Source of the DNA: Anarhynchus alexandrinus
Lineage: Eukaryota > Chordata > Aves > Charadriiformes > Charadriidae
Reading direction: 5' to 3'
DNA: 64,000 nucleotides
Assembly (NCBI GenBank): GCA_008711295.1
Contig: VUYV01000191.1
Coordinates: 1,730,076-1,794,075 of the forward strand
The translations under genes were made by a program, and so were the position numbers. The notes beneath the pieces were generated by a model, which was not told where the DNA came from, did not search any database, and saw only the letters and a program-made list of their open reading frames with translations. Below, piece after piece: positions 1 through 12,166 of the stretch (the stretch's first letter is position 1; every line of letters starts with the position of its first letter).

Positions 1-794
1 CAATTTGCATTAACTTCGACCGTAATGGGGTGCTATAGTTTGTTATGTTTTTCAAAAGGATATCTTACAACTAAATACTTGCATTCTCTTGATGTCAGTG
101 GAAATTACTCACTAAATATTCTCAAAGATTTGCAAACGATTTCGCTGTGTTGTCAAGTCAGTGCTTCCTGCGCCTTTACTCGTAAGGAAAATTACAAAAC
201 CTGGGTCCGTACGTGGTCACTGGAAAGTGAACCTCACAAAATGCAATTTAAGGAAACGTAATAAAAAATAAAAGGTTTATCTACGGATGTTCTTTCTTTG
301 ATTAGTTTTTCATCAGCATAAGGAGCCACAAAACATGTAAAACTTGGTTTTGCATTCCAGTACTGTCTTCAGAATGCTAGGGTGTTCTCCAAGCACCGGA
401 GCAGTGTAGAATTCCCAATGCAAAGAGATTTACAGATAAAAAATGAGGGATAAGAAGATTAGAACTAAAATATATGCCATTTTTGTCGAATATGTAATGA
501 AATCCCTATTAATATGTAGCCTTGACTATGAAGTTTCAGCATGGATCTCTCAGACTTTGCAGAGGATTTGAAAAATCTTTTTGGAGTAATTACATAAATA
601 TGCAAAGGAAATCTCTTCGTTTGCTCATGTTATCTGGCAGAAGCTTACTGAAAATGACAAAAGAAAGAAAAGTCTGGAAGAAAGCTAACAATTGCTTTTC
701 TCCAGAATATGCGCCGCAACTTGTGCTGCTAAAAACCGGGAGGAGGGAGCAGTGCTCCGAGGAGGAAATATTTGCCAGTGATGAAAGTTTATAG
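1..794. other. Unique sequence, no gene recognised
   Basis: AT-rich DNA with no recognisable domain. The longest open frame (522-794, +, 90 codons) has no similarity I know and no splice or promoter context, so I treat it as chance. The last bases run into the decayed CR1 that follows, and its true 5' edge could lie slightly inside this stretch. Confidence 0.5.
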
Positions 795-1425
795 GGATTA
801 TTGAAGACTAAGGAGAATTGTGAGGAACACCAAAAGAACCTGACACATCCAGAGAAAATAAGTTCAGCAGTGGCTGATGAAATTCGTCCTCCCTAAGTGG
901 GGAGCGGCCCACGCTGCAGTCAGTGGATTGCAGTATCCTTCGTGTAGTGAGGGACTCTGAGTTAGACCTAGCCCCTAAGGACAAAGATCTAGGCATCGCT
1001 GTAGACAGCTCAATGAAGACATCTGCTTAAAATGTATCAGAGGTCAAAAAAGTGAATAATATTTCAGCTGTGTAGGGACTATTATGGGAATTATAGAATC
1101 ATAGAATGGTTTAGGTTGGAAAGGACCTTGAAGATCATCGAGTTCCAACCCCCCTGCCATAGGCAGGGACACCACCCACTAGACCAGGTTGCCCAAGGCC
1201 ACGTCCAGCCTGGCCTTGAACACCTCCAGGGATGGGGCCTCAACAACCTCTCCGGGCAACCTGTTCCAGTGAAATATGACAGTGTTACATAAATTGAGGT
1301 ACATCCCTACCTTGAGTGTTAAATTCGATTTTGATCAATCTATTTTGTGAAAATTATATGAAGAGGAAAACTGAAGGTTACACAAGGGCATATATATTTT
1401 CCTCCTGCTTAGAAGGGAGAAAAGT
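795..1425 (+). mobile_element. Ancient CR1/L3-type LINE fragment, ORF2 region, interrupted
   Basis: This is a heavily mutated piece of the C-terminal part of a CR1-clade ORF2 (reverse transcriptase and downstream region). Around 797-840 the bases still resemble the DNA for the ADDTKLGG segment that follows the catalytic aspartates. Near 980-1060 the forward frame reads DKDLG..VDSSMKTSA, then a stop, then VKKVNN, which follows the family pattern KDLGV.VDSSMKTSAQ...VKKAN. The element resumes after a younger insertion: about 1273-1400 resembles the stretch coding for '[12 protein letters not shown]...', including a GGTACATCCCTACCTTGAGT core. Many stops and frameshifts show it is dead. Family recognition is by eye from known reptile/bird CR1 sequence, and both outer edges are approximate. 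Confidence 0.7.
1094..1272 (-). mobile_element. CR1 LINE 3' end, inserted into the older CR1
   Basis: Read on the plus strand it opens with the complement of the CR1 octamer tail (AGAATCATAGAATGG), followed by TTTAGGTTGGAAAGGACC. It ends near CTGTTCCAGTG, where the copy is 5'-truncated. It carries only the last codons of ORF2 and the short 3' untranslated region. The older CR1 on the other strand is readable on both sides, so this copy landed inside it. There are few obvious mutations, so it is much younger than its host. Confidence 0.92.
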
Positions 1426-4400
1426 AAAAAGAAATATAAAATTCTGAATAGCGATCAAAATCTCAAATGGATGCTTCCCTTTCTTCGATCTTAATAAAGA
1501 GATCAACCAGAGACATGTACTGTTATGAAATGTGTGGTTGATCATTAGTACTTGGTAAATTTTATTTATTTCAATTTAAGATTTGTGTGATAGAGTGTTT
1601 AATTAAATGCTATGTGTCTGGGAACAAGAACTGAGCATTTCATACTGGCAGGAAAATACTGAGAAACTTCATGTTTTAAAACATGATATCATCATCATCT
1701 ATTGTGTCCTAGAATTGCACCATTCTGTGTGGTTTTAGTCAGAGAGGAGAGTTAGGGTATTTTTCCTAAATAAACACTGTTATTTTCCACTTTTAACTCA
1801 GATGGCTTGTCTGTTGTTTCCTCTGTTCCCAAATTCATGACATCATGCAGGTTTCATTGAGGGAAAAAAAAACCACCAAAAAAACAAAACACACAGTTAT
1901 TAAGTATCCCACTGTATATTGATAAGAAACTACCAGTATAATGGAAGACTTCTGCTCAAATAAAGCTTGGCTATGTCTTTCTTATTTCCAACAAAAGTTT
2001 TTTAAGAACTGGAAGGTAGAAGAGATTAATGGTTGAGGAGACTTGCCTAGACTTCAGGCTGTATGCTGCGCAGGAGTACTTCTCAGATTGGGATGGCAGA
2101 GCCTCGTCAAGTCAGAATGGACTAAAAGACGGTGCTCCTGTAGAGCACTTTCCTAAATATAATTTCAAAGCACTGTAATACCATTAGCTGACAGTAATTT
2201 GAGCTGTTTAGGACAGCGTGTACGCATCTCACTTGTGTAGAATGAAGGTTTTAAGATGGCGAGAAATACGGTTTAGTCATTGTAAAGGCTGTTTGAACAA
2301 AAGACAATTTCAAATGGTTTATTATGATGTGATAGAAGGAGAGAAGATATTTATAGTGGGAGATACAGTCACAATTATCTGGGCAATTAAACATCAGAAT
2401 GTGAAGGAGTAAAAAGAGGAAAAGGCCCAGGACCCATCTTTCCACCTTTATTTCCATTTTTTTCTTTTTCCCCTCCTGTTATCTTGAATTAGAAATGTTG
2501 TTATTCTATAAGGATGAAGACTTCTTGAGTCATACTGGTTTTTACACTGTTAATTTAGTACTTCTGCATATGACGTTCTTGTTTATTTATTATTTTCTTG
2601 TTCTTTGTTACTAAAACATTTAATGGGGTTACTTCTACTCTTCATCTTCACCCTGGGAAAGATATTACAACTCAACCTTAAAGCCCTATTAAAAAAGAAT
2701 AAAATCTAAGTATGATGTCATTTATACTGTCTACTTTATAAATTTCTAACAAGAATATTCTTTATCACAGGCAAATACTAATAAGAAGGATAAGCAAAGG
2801 TGGATAGTCCTGAACTCTATCCATTTTTACAACATAAATTAAAAACATTTTGCCAGACTTCTTCCTTAAACTGTCATTATGCTCTGAGTTAGCTAAGTTT
2901 TATTGAACTTCAAAAGAAAAAAAAAACGTTGAAAGGGCCAGAAATGAAGGAATGAGCTCTCTGCGGAAGTATGGGTAGAAAACGGTCAAAGGTCTCTGGG
3001 CATAAGGAGTATCAGAAAAATGTTGGAGAACTGAGGTGTGCTCTCAATTACCTGGCAAGCGTTCATCTGGTAGATCATCAAGTTAAAATGTTGTAGGTTG
3101 ATCATGAGATAGTTTTTGATTACCACACTTGGAGTAGTTCTTAAACATTGGGAAGTACAAGTAGTACAAAATTCCATTGAAAGCAAAAGACTAAGCAATT
3201 GCAGTCTCATTTCTAAAGTCGTTTATGGCTATTGGATAAAAATTGGTGAAGAATTATTAGATCAGTTCCATAACTTTATTGATATTTGAATCAGTCTCTT
3301 TTCCCATGGTACATTGCTATAAAATAATAAATGTAGATAAGGGGGGAAAGTAGAAGTTTAGACATCATCTGCATGGTAATGACTCCCTTTTTCTCATTCT
3401 AATATTTATTATTTAACAAGTACTTTCACTGTTAAATATGTGTGAAAATGATTGTCTATGGTCTTAATTTGAGCAAGCAGGATTCTCTGCAGAGTCAAGT
3501 TATACGCCTCACTGAAGTCACAAACTCTTAGATTCACAGTAGAATTCTTATCTATCAAATACGTAAGGATATGAAAAATTGATGGCTTTGTTTTGATAAA
3601 ACCTATTCTTTATAAACCCCTCTTGACTAACACCAGCTACGTTATCTTCCTTCTCGTCTTTGATAATCCCTGTAAAACGTCAGTGTTGTACCTGGCACTG
3701 TTCAGAGGTCGCAGGGCCATACGTACAAGGATTCTCCAGCTGATTCTTTCACGTAACAACATGATACCTCTTTGACTGTGGACCCTAAAAATTGCAGCCC
3801 AATCAACTCCAATGCACATTGAAAAAAAATTTTGTTATTTTTGTCCAGAGAACTCGTCATTTAATTCTTTCAAAACTCTTCTACTTTATCTGACATTCTG
3901 ATCTTAAAATGATGGGTTTAAGAACTGTGTTAAACATTATCTCTAGTTACTGTTGACAGGGAAGAGATTTCATTACCATCATCATGTACATCATGAGCTT
4001 TCCGCCTAAATACAGAATGAAACTATTTATTGAATAATTCTGACATTTTTATTTGTTATGTTTAACTCTGATGGCCATAGTTTTTTCCTTTGTATATTTT
4101 CCTCTTATCTTTTTTGTAACCCATGTTTCTTTTAATTACCAATTTTCCTGATTATCACTACCAGTTTCGGTTTCATTTCAATTCCCTAAGGTGTTCTTCT
4201 TGTAACTGGTTTCGATTTCATGAAGGGTTGTTTGTTCTTAAGGAACCAACATATGTATATTTCTCTTTTGGACTTCACATTTAGCACATGAAAATGAAAT
4301 AGTCTAGCAATCTGCAGACATGCAGTCTGGGCTTTATAACTTATATGGCATGGGGAATGATCATCTGCCTACCTATGAGGTCGTTTTTAGGAGACTAATT

Positions 4401-5484
4401 TATACTTAGAACTTTTATTGTTTCAGAAAGAATTTCACAGAGTGCAGGCAAGCAGAGAAATATCTTCAAAGTAACCGAGATTTTTCTCAAAGGAGTGGAG
4501 TAGAGTTTATTGAAGATCAAAAAAATTCAAATCTATTAAAAGTGACTCTATGTGATAGAAATCTACTAGAGAATTACATGAAAGCGGTAGGAGAAACTTC
4601 TGAAACGTGTAAGATAAAGCTGAAAAATAAGCTGAACGTCAAGCTCCCTTTTATTTTCCGGCTCGGTGATGTCACCGTGCCCGTCACAAGCTGTGTTGCC
4701 TCGCATATGAGGCTGGAAGCCTCATCCGGTACAGCTTTGTTCCCCCATTGATTCCTCCGTTCCTACCAGAAAAGAAATGCACACGTACAACTCTGCATCA
4801 TCCAAGGCAGCAATATTTAACAGAGCGCTCCTGTGACACACACAGACCACTCATTTCTTGTTAATATGGCAAGAGCAGAAAGTCTCCAGAGGGTTGTCCA
4901 ACCTTATAATGAGGGGCCTGTGTTTTGCGCGGTTCTGCAGCCTCAGAAGTGGCCGCGGATTCATCCCCTGCTGTGAAATTTGGCTGCCGCCTGAGGCCCT
5001 GTGGAAATCACGTTTCTTGCTATGCCCGACCACGTGCGAGCCTCCCTGCTGAGAAAAGCAAGGAAATCTGCTGAACTGCGTTCATCTATTTCTCTCCCTC
5101 TTCTCATCGTCTGAGAGAGAAAAGGATCTGCCGGGCAGTGTTCCCTTCCTGATTCTTTCTTCCAAAGAGGGAAGTGGGACAGATATCAATATATTCACTG
5201 ATTTCGAAAGACAGTAAAGAACTTGATTTCTGGGGGCCAGTCGTACCCTAGCAGGTAGAGCAGAAACTACAAACTCAGCAGCTACCAACACATTGAAAAG
5301 AGGGTGGAAGGAAGCCTTGAACATTCTCTTCTCAAGAGGTTCCAAGACCAGTGTAGGAGAAAAAGGGAAAGGTGTCACATGAACCATCCCTATTCTTGTT
5401 GTGATGTGACAAAGGCAATGAAACAGTAATAGTCACATGCTTTTTTTTTTTAATATATATTTTATGCATCTGATCTCATCTAAG
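1426..5484. other. Unique AT-rich sequence without a recognised gene
   Basis: No open frame here has a recognisable domain. Visible structure includes a 9-base inverted repeat (1501-1509 with 1535-1543), several A/T homopolymers, and a locally more GC- and CpG-rich block at about 4620-5060. That block contains two short hairpins, CGGTGA/TCACCG and the perfect 8-base arms at 4707-4725. Its texture would fit conserved noncoding DNA, but that is inference. Confidence 0.45.
4707..4725. repeat. Perfect 8-bp inverted repeat, 3-base loop
   Basis: ATGAGGCT at 4707-4714 and AGCCTCAT at 4718-4725 are exact reverse complements around GGA. It lies just downstream of a second dyad containing TGATGTCACC, which resembles a CRE-type half site. 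Function unknown. Confidence 0.6.
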
Positions 5485-5835
5485 CTGAGGGGAGACCTTA
5501 CTATGGCGTACAAGTATCTAAAGGGTGGGTTGAAGGAGGATGGAGCCAGACTCTTTTCAGTGGTTCCCAGTGACAGGACGAGGGGCGATGGGCACAAGTT
5601 GGAACATAGGAAGTTCCGTTCAAATACACGGAAAAACTTCTTCCCGGTTGGGGTGGCAGAGCAGTGGCACAGGCTGCCCAGGGGGGTGGGGGAGTCCCCT
5701 TCTCTGGAGGTTTTCAAGCCCCGCCTGGATGCAGTCCTGAGTGCTGTGCTCTGGGCAATCCTGCTTTGGCAGGGGAGTGGGACTGGATGATCTCTAGAGG
5801 TCCCTTCCAACTCTGAAAATTCCGTGATTCCGTAA
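5485..5835 (+). mobile_element. CR1 LINE 3' fragment, CCGTGATT-tail subfamily
   Basis: It contains the ORF2 C-terminus and 3' untranslated region and ends in ATTCCGTGATTCCGTAATT, a variant of the octamer tail. The forward frame at 5502-5787 reads as the usual CR1 end: [12 protein letters not shown], then SDRTRG, then a HRLPR-like segment and a LEVFKPRLD-like segment. The copy is truncated at its 5' end near CTGAGGGGAGACC. By eye it differs from the copy at 58721-59072 at about 16 of 350 positions, so the two are the same subfamily. Antisense frames in this interval are shadows. Confidence 0.95.
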
Positions 5836-6898
5836 TTGTTGTCTACCCCCTTATTTTTCACCTGGGAGATCAGTTTCAAGAGCCAGTGCAATATAAGGGA
5901 CCAAATTCTGCAGAACAGGCTGTCAAGTTATGTGTTTAAAACCACAAAATAATTACACACACAAAATACTGTGCAGCAAATGGTATTTTATATGCTGCAG
6001 TGCTGAAGTGTTTAGAAAATAACAAGTAAAGAAGAAAACTTACTGTCTTCCCCCAAAATGGGGGAATTAAAGGGCTTGATCTCAAATACAAGGCATGTTC
6101 GGTATTTGTTGGGGTAAGAGTCTGAAGTAACAGTAAACCTGGAATGAAAGAAATGGGATGTTAGATGAGTATAAATGGAAACTGCTCCTGAGAACACAAT
6201 GGATGGGGAGGAAAAAGGCAATTTTATTTGCTCTGTGTTCCTTTTCTTACCTGGAATGTTCCCTGTTAAAAACCTGGGAAGAGTTTGTCTGGCATAAATA
6301 ATAAGTGTATTGAAGTTAATAGAGCTGTCATAGTATATAATGATTTGAACTGGTCAAAAGAAAAATTAAATGTTGGTAATGCTAATAGCAATGTGTTAAT
6401 AAGCTGAGGAAAGGTAAATTTTGCATGCAAAGATGTGCTTTTTTTGTTTATTCAATTGTGCTGCTGAATTAGGGAAAAGGAAGCACCAAGATGGAGTGGG
6501 GAGAGCGGTACAGGGGTCCGTAGCTGGAGAGACATCCTTCACAAATGAGAAAACTTACCTTGCTATGGTGGGAGAAGAGAAGGCACTATGTAAACACACA
6601 TGAAAGAGGTGTGAGCCGAGAATGCTTTCAAACGGACTGGAGGGAGGGGGTCACAGGAAGGCAATGCAGAAGTCAAGGATTCCTTTCGCAGTGGTTCAGA
6701 AAGGAGGAGTGTCTTAGGGCTGTTATAAAGAAACACAATCAAGCAAAAATGTAAATTTGAGATGTAGCTCCTACCAGAAAGCAGAAGATAAGAGAGGAAT
6801 GTAATAAGGAGAACTGAGAAAGGGGAGGTTTTCAGTTTTATAATTTTTTTTAATATATATTTAGCCATGTTTAACACAAAGAAATATCTACTAGTGTC

Positions 6899-6920
6899 TG
6901 TGTGTATATATATACACACA
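6899..6920. repeat. Perfect 22-bp palindrome made of TG, TA and CA runs
   Basis: The sequence runs TG repeats into TA repeats into CA repeats and equals its own reverse complement. It is a composite microsatellite able to form a cruciform or Z-DNA-type structure. Confidence 0.75.
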
Positions 6921-7160
6921 CAAACGCAGGTGCAATATAGATGCTTTCAATGTAAATGTTTTGTTTCTTTTGAGGAATAATGATGAAGCATAAAAATTTT
7001 TGTAAGCCATAAAATATTACATTTGCAGATTGGTCTGTTACAGTATGTATATATACCTACCTACGTACTGTTATGGATCCTTTGAGTAGAATATTATGTT
7101 TTCAATGTATTTTGCAAATATAGCTTACGACCTAGCTCCAGGTTGTTGAGTGATTTGTGG

Positions 7161-7176
7161 GAATCCTATAGGATTC
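7161..7176. repeat. Perfect 16-bp palindrome
   Basis: GAATCCTATAGGATTC reads identically on both strands and is not part of a recognised repeat. It could be chance or a symmetric protein-binding site. Confidence 0.6.
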
Positions 7177-8879
7177 TTTATTATGCTTTTTTGCAATAAG
7201 GAACTACTAGAAATTGTTTTGCTCCTGCCAGACTGCTGGTGCACAAAAAAAAAGCCATAAAGCCATTGTTTCACATGTTATGCCCATAATAGTTTGGGTA
7301 GAATGATAAGTATATATAATCAAACTGCTTTTGAAAACCATGATATTTCCTGGTTCATGTGAGATGATAAAATATTTATTTTATTTTTTTCTTTTTTTAA
7401 TGTCATTTTTTTCAAATCAAACGATGTTCTGAAATCATTACTTAAAGTCAAGAAATTGTCAACAACAAGATTAGCTTTTGTTCTGAGGCAGGAAAAGACA
7501 TGTACAGTATTTAAATTAAAAGGTTGTATATGGTGATTGTGAACCGGTGAGGCAAACCGTAGGTAGATACAGACAGTGCAACTAATACAGAATAGTCAAG
7601 TGCCTCAAAATTGAGCTTAAAGTATAAAGAGGAAAATAACCCTACTCTGGTTGACAATTGCATGAAAGGAGGAAAAAACACTTCAAATATTGCTGGAATC
7701 CGGTAATTCTAGAGTATATTTATACAGTTAATATGCAGTATTCTGTTTTTTTTTACCTCCCTAGGGTCTACTTCATTTAGACCACATGAACAAAAAACCC
7801 CAAACCTTCTTCATTAGCACTCAAAACAGCACATTTCATCACACCAATTGTCAGCTTGGCTGCAATATGTGGATTATATTTTCCTTTTTTATAATCAAGT
7901 GTTATAGATTAATATATTTGACTTACAAATACTGCTACAGGATTTCCCAATATAGTGAGCTTTTTTTCCTTGTTATTTAATACTTATTATTATAACGCTC
8001 GCTATTGTTTAGCTAGTTTTAAACTGCTGTATAAGATAATTTACTGCAGTCTTCCTCGGTGAATTTTTACTCTCCCAGGTGAATGGTCTGCAGGGAGGTT
8101 CTGTTCCACTGCATAGTCCAACAGGTGAAGGGCACCACGTCATTGTGAACCCCACCTTTTCACAGCGTTTCGGTTCAAATTGCAGAGAGAAATAAAGAAC
8201 GTTCTAGGTAACAGCACAGTCTGATAGTATGGTTTTTATTTGTGACTTTGGGAATAAATTGCAGTGTGGGAAAAGCAGCTGAAAACATGGATAAAAGTCG
8301 AATGCAGGATTATTGTAGACCCTGTCAAAATAAATGGGAGAATATTTTTTAGTATGTAATTAAATGTCAAGATTTGTGAGTTAATGGAATTTCTGTAGTC
8401 ACATCAAGGTCAGACGAGCAATTACTGTTTATGAATTATCTGAAATCTTGTATAGCCTCTTCTAGCCAGTCTTATAGCATCTATTTATATGAGACATCTT
8501 TGCCATTTCTGATGTTTCTCCCCCATAGTTTCTCTTAACAGCAATGTGGTGCATTTTGTCAATTCTGTAGTTGTTTGCAAAACCTTCCTTTATTTCGCTG
8601 AAGAGCTTGCAATTAGCCCACTTCTCCCTATTGAGAAGCATCTTTGTAATAACAGCTTTCCTGGCAGAGCTTTTGTTAGGCAGATTTTAAAATCAAGAGT
8701 CTACAAAGGTTGGGAAAAATCCAATCATACAAAAGTTCAGCAAATCCCTCTCAAGGTCATATCAGTTAAGATTACATAGATTTTCCACTTCAGCAAACAT
8801 TCGAGTTTAGCGTTTTTAGGGGCGAATTCGGAGGGCCAGAATTAATAAAATAAACCAGTGCTGAATGAAATTGTTTGCC

Positions 8880-9480
8880 AAACTCAAAGAAACGCCTGGG
8901 CTCCTTTCCCCCGCCCTCCCCCATCTGTAGTGGGGTTACCTTTCTCCCCCGTGTCGCCTCTTGCATCACTGCCTTTGAAGTCGTTCGCAGCGTTGGCTTT
9001 GACAGCCGCTGGGTGTGGGAAGTGTCGGGCTATAGCAAAGTGTCTCCAGAGCGTAATCCGCCCCGTCGCTGTTGGTCACCGATCCAGCTGCATGCAGCAG
9101 CTTAATAGTCAAAGGGCATGGTAATTCCCTCCTTCTGTCTTTTTCTTTCTTCCGAGGCAAAATCTTCACCTGGTGTTTTTGATTCGTGCATTCTAATGAT
9201 GATGGCTGCCATCGCCAGCCCTGTGGGTGACACGAGAAATTCTCTGAGCCAACAGCTAATACCCCAGCTTGTTAAGCGACCATGTCAGCCTGATTTTAGG
9301 GCCCATTTTGCAGTTCACCGCAGGCCTATCTAAAAGCATCAGGAGTCTCCGTCTAGCGGGACAGGCTCATTGTCTTTCTAAATGTCTCCTTCTGATAAGC
9401 AGATCCAAATATGGTTCATTCACTGTGGATTTGAAGGCACAGTGGGGAACTTGGCTCACATAGTGGATACAACAAAATGC
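8880..9480. other. CpG-dense block, candidate regulatory or conserved noncoding DNA
   Basis: About 14 CpGs fall between 8885 and 9085, far above the surrounding depleted DNA. The block then continues with non-repetitive sequence holding an E-box-like CAGCTG, TTAAT/ATTAG-type homeodomain cores and a CAAAG Sox-like core near 9075-9130. No coding frame is convincing, although short frames of 64-88 codons overlap it. The regulatory reading is inference from composition only. Confidence 0.25.
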
Positions 9481-11068
9481 TTAATATTTTCACTTGGTAT
9501 AGAGCTAAAGAACCCAATTTTCAATTCCAGGATAAAAACATTTACTCCCTGGCTATGATGAAGAGTTTGAAATTTAAATCAGAAGTCTTCGAAAGCTATT
9601 CTAACTCTCAAAGGAGCAGGCTTTCCCATACTTAGTACAAAGAAGAAAATCCTGGGTTTGTATCGGAGTTTGAGTCACACAGAATTCACACGATGACCAG
9701 AAGTGTCCTTTGTTGCCTAAAGATATTGTAGAATTTTTTTCTCTGAATAATTCCGTGTGAAGGATGCGATTCTAGTGGCTGTGAGGTTACAAACAGCGCT
9801 ATGAATACTGCGGTCTGATCTGCCTTGCAAACTTTATTTGTTTTTAAATAAGTGCTACAAATGCTTTACTGCTGTGGATATTTCTTTTTAATGTTTTGGC
9901 TGACCCAAGCTTTGGCAATAGAAGGCAATGAATATCTTTCAGTTGCAGGAAATGAGAATTTTACAAAAAGTGTACTAATGCGGCTCTCTATATTTAACTG
10001 CCTCTCTGATCTGCAAACTATTATTTTTTTCTAGATAGAAGCGGGGCTGAGTTTTCTCTGACTACACAGGCATTTTGTCATCAGAATTAATAGGAATTAT
10101 AAACATGTGTTAAGAATAAAGTGTGTTTTCCGTTTCGTGCTAATAACTATATTTGAGACTGTATTAAAATCTGGCTGCATGGAAATGCTACAGCTTAGTT
10201 CGTCTAAGAATCAGCAAAGACAGATAGCAAACAAATAGCTGGCCTTTCCTGGAGCATAAATCCACAATTATATTATTAACTCAACACAGTTTTTGTTCTC
10301 TAAGAACAAAATCAGTTACTCACCAATGAGGTATATAAAAGTGCTTATCTTGCAGAACTATCAGTTTGAACCAGTATGCATATGGGATGAGCTAATTTAA
10401 GAACTCCGCAGGAAATTAGAGTGGCTCTTTTATTATCAACATCCATTTCCTAAATACTGTGTTGCTTTTGGCTTATGTTCCGTTGACCTATAATAATGAT
10501 GCTGGGGCCTTATTTCATCGCTTTGTAAGTTGGCAAACTGGCAGCCATGCCTATCTGTGAGCTTACTTCTGGAGATAACGAAGAAGCCCATTTTGTTGCA
10601 GAAAAATCTCGTGTTTTGTCGCCTGCGTTCCCTTTAGTGATTGTGCTTTCATGTGTAACATGCTATTGGAAAACTTCTTCCCCCTTAGAAATTCTCAAAG
10701 GCTTTCTAGGAAGAGGTCATTTCCAATATACATGATAATTGTGCTTTGGCTAACGTGTCTATTTTTCCATTTTTGAAGTGTAGATTCTCTACTGTAACCA
10801 AGAAACTGTAGCAAACCTCTGTTTGTGGCTGCACAAGACAAAGAAACAACAATACAGACTTGAGTGCGATACACAGGGGCTACATCTCGCCAAATTTATA
10901 TATCTCTATAAGTATTAAATTTAACTGAACGGGCAGAATTTCCATTCTCCTTGTTTTCCACCCACTTTTTCTCTAGTATGTCTGGGAGGCTTTTTAACGC
11001 GGTATAAAAACCCGAGAGAAAGCTGCGTACAGGATGGGGCAAAAGCTGTGCAAGTTACAGTGGGGAAC

Positions 11069-11108
11069 TACAAGAGGAAAAATACCAGGAATACAAGAGG
11101 AAAAATAC
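11069..11108 (+). repeat. Two copies of a 17-bp unit, 23-bp period
   Basis: TACAAGAGGAAAAATAC occurs exactly at 11069-11085 and 11092-11108. It is a short local duplication. Confidence 0.7.
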
Positions 11109-11839
11109 TTTAAAAAAATAGAGGTAGGGGTAGATGTCTAAAATTACCCAAACAGAACAGGATGATTCAGAAAGAATATAATATGAGATATTTTGTGGGA
11201 GTGAAAAGACAGCAATAGGATAAGGATTCGCTCCCATTGCAGTGGCATAGAGCTACTCATGGAGAATTGTATTACACTGGAGCTGCTAATGTGGTTTGTT
11301 AACCTTCAGCTTATTTGGTATTTTATTAATTATTTGAATTATATTGACTCAGGTGCAGACAGGGCCTAACAGAGCGTCCAATGTCTTTTTCCCTTCTTCA
11401 TTGTCCTAAAACATAAAACGTCTCCTCTAGTTACGAAAATATCTTCCATTGCTGTAAATATTTTTAGAAAGGGGTTAGGAATTAACGCAGTCAATTCCAA
11501 AGTGAATCAGACCAAAAATACTTCAGCATTGATATTTAAGGGTCGAGCGAACGACTTCATGAGAACTTCACAGAGGAGTCCTTCATCCCCAGCCAGTTAG
11601 TATGTCATTAAAAAGAGCAAAACCCCCCAACGATTCTAAATCACGTTTGTTCTTAACATGTACAAAGTCTTAAAACTCGTACGAGCACGTCTAGGATTTT
11701 TCCATGTGACTTTATATGAAATATTGGTTATGATTTCAGTCCTCGTGGACCAGTCTGCATGCTGTCAATCAAAGTATCCTGTTTGGACTTTGTTATCTCC
11801 CTTCATTCTTTCCAGCAGGCTGCAGGCTGCTTTCAGGTC

Positions 11840-12166
11840 TCAGAAGATATAAGCCTTTCCTTTAAAAGTAACCAAGAGCTTAGCAATGAATAGTACTGCT
11901 GCCTCAATTCCTTCCATTATAAAGTCCTGCCTAATGCTTTTCACTTTACTTTTCATTTCCTTTGTAGTGCTGAGATCTGGGAAAATTAAGATCTGTGGTA
12001 CTCCATATTCAAGCATATATTTGAGACTTGCAGCTTGCAGCATTCTCACATGATCTCTGCCATTAGTGAATGTAAAAACAGTTTCTACCCATCTCCCTCT
12101 TCCTATTTGCTGAACTAATAGATCAGTGGGAGAAATTTTCCATGCATAATGTGAAGAAATAGCAGC
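11840..12166 (-). mobile_element. Relic of an L1/Tx1-type LINE ORF1 protein (C-terminal domain)
   Basis: On the minus strand a frame is open from just after a stop (12167-12169) down to 11840, about 108 codons. In reading order it contains VETVFTFTNGRDHVRMLQAA, KYMLEYGV, IFPDLSTTKEMKSK and, near the end, AVLFIAKLLVTFKGKAYIF. This follows the order of the C-terminal domain of L1- and Tx1-type ORF1 proteins: an RFxxxxDRDxILRAAR-like helix, a PDLS-type motif followed by a basic helix, then an LxPAKLxVxxxGxxxxF-like end. ORF1p is a nucleic-acid-binding chaperone of LINE particles. No ORF2 is visible downstream (lower coordinates). The match is to a family pattern recalled from memory, not to a search. 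A different host-gene relic remains possible. Confidence 0.55.

Larger units (their letters stand above)
5836..11839. other. Unique sequence with palindromes and a CpG-dense patch; no gene recognised
   Basis: No known domain appears in any frame. Notable points are the palindromes at 6899-6920 and 7161-7176, a cluster of about 14 CpGs at 8880-9090 inside a longer non-repetitive block (to about 9480), and a 17-base direct repeat at 11069-11108. The rest is ordinary AT-rich DNA with A/T runs. Confidence 0.45.

Noticed and set aside
522..794. 90-codon plus-strand frame as a gene
   Set aside because: No known domain, no start or splice context, and its end abuts a LINE relic.
5433..5891. 152-codon minus-strand frame
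   Set aside because: It is antisense to a CR1 3' end. CR1 tails give long frames on both strands because they are GC-rich.
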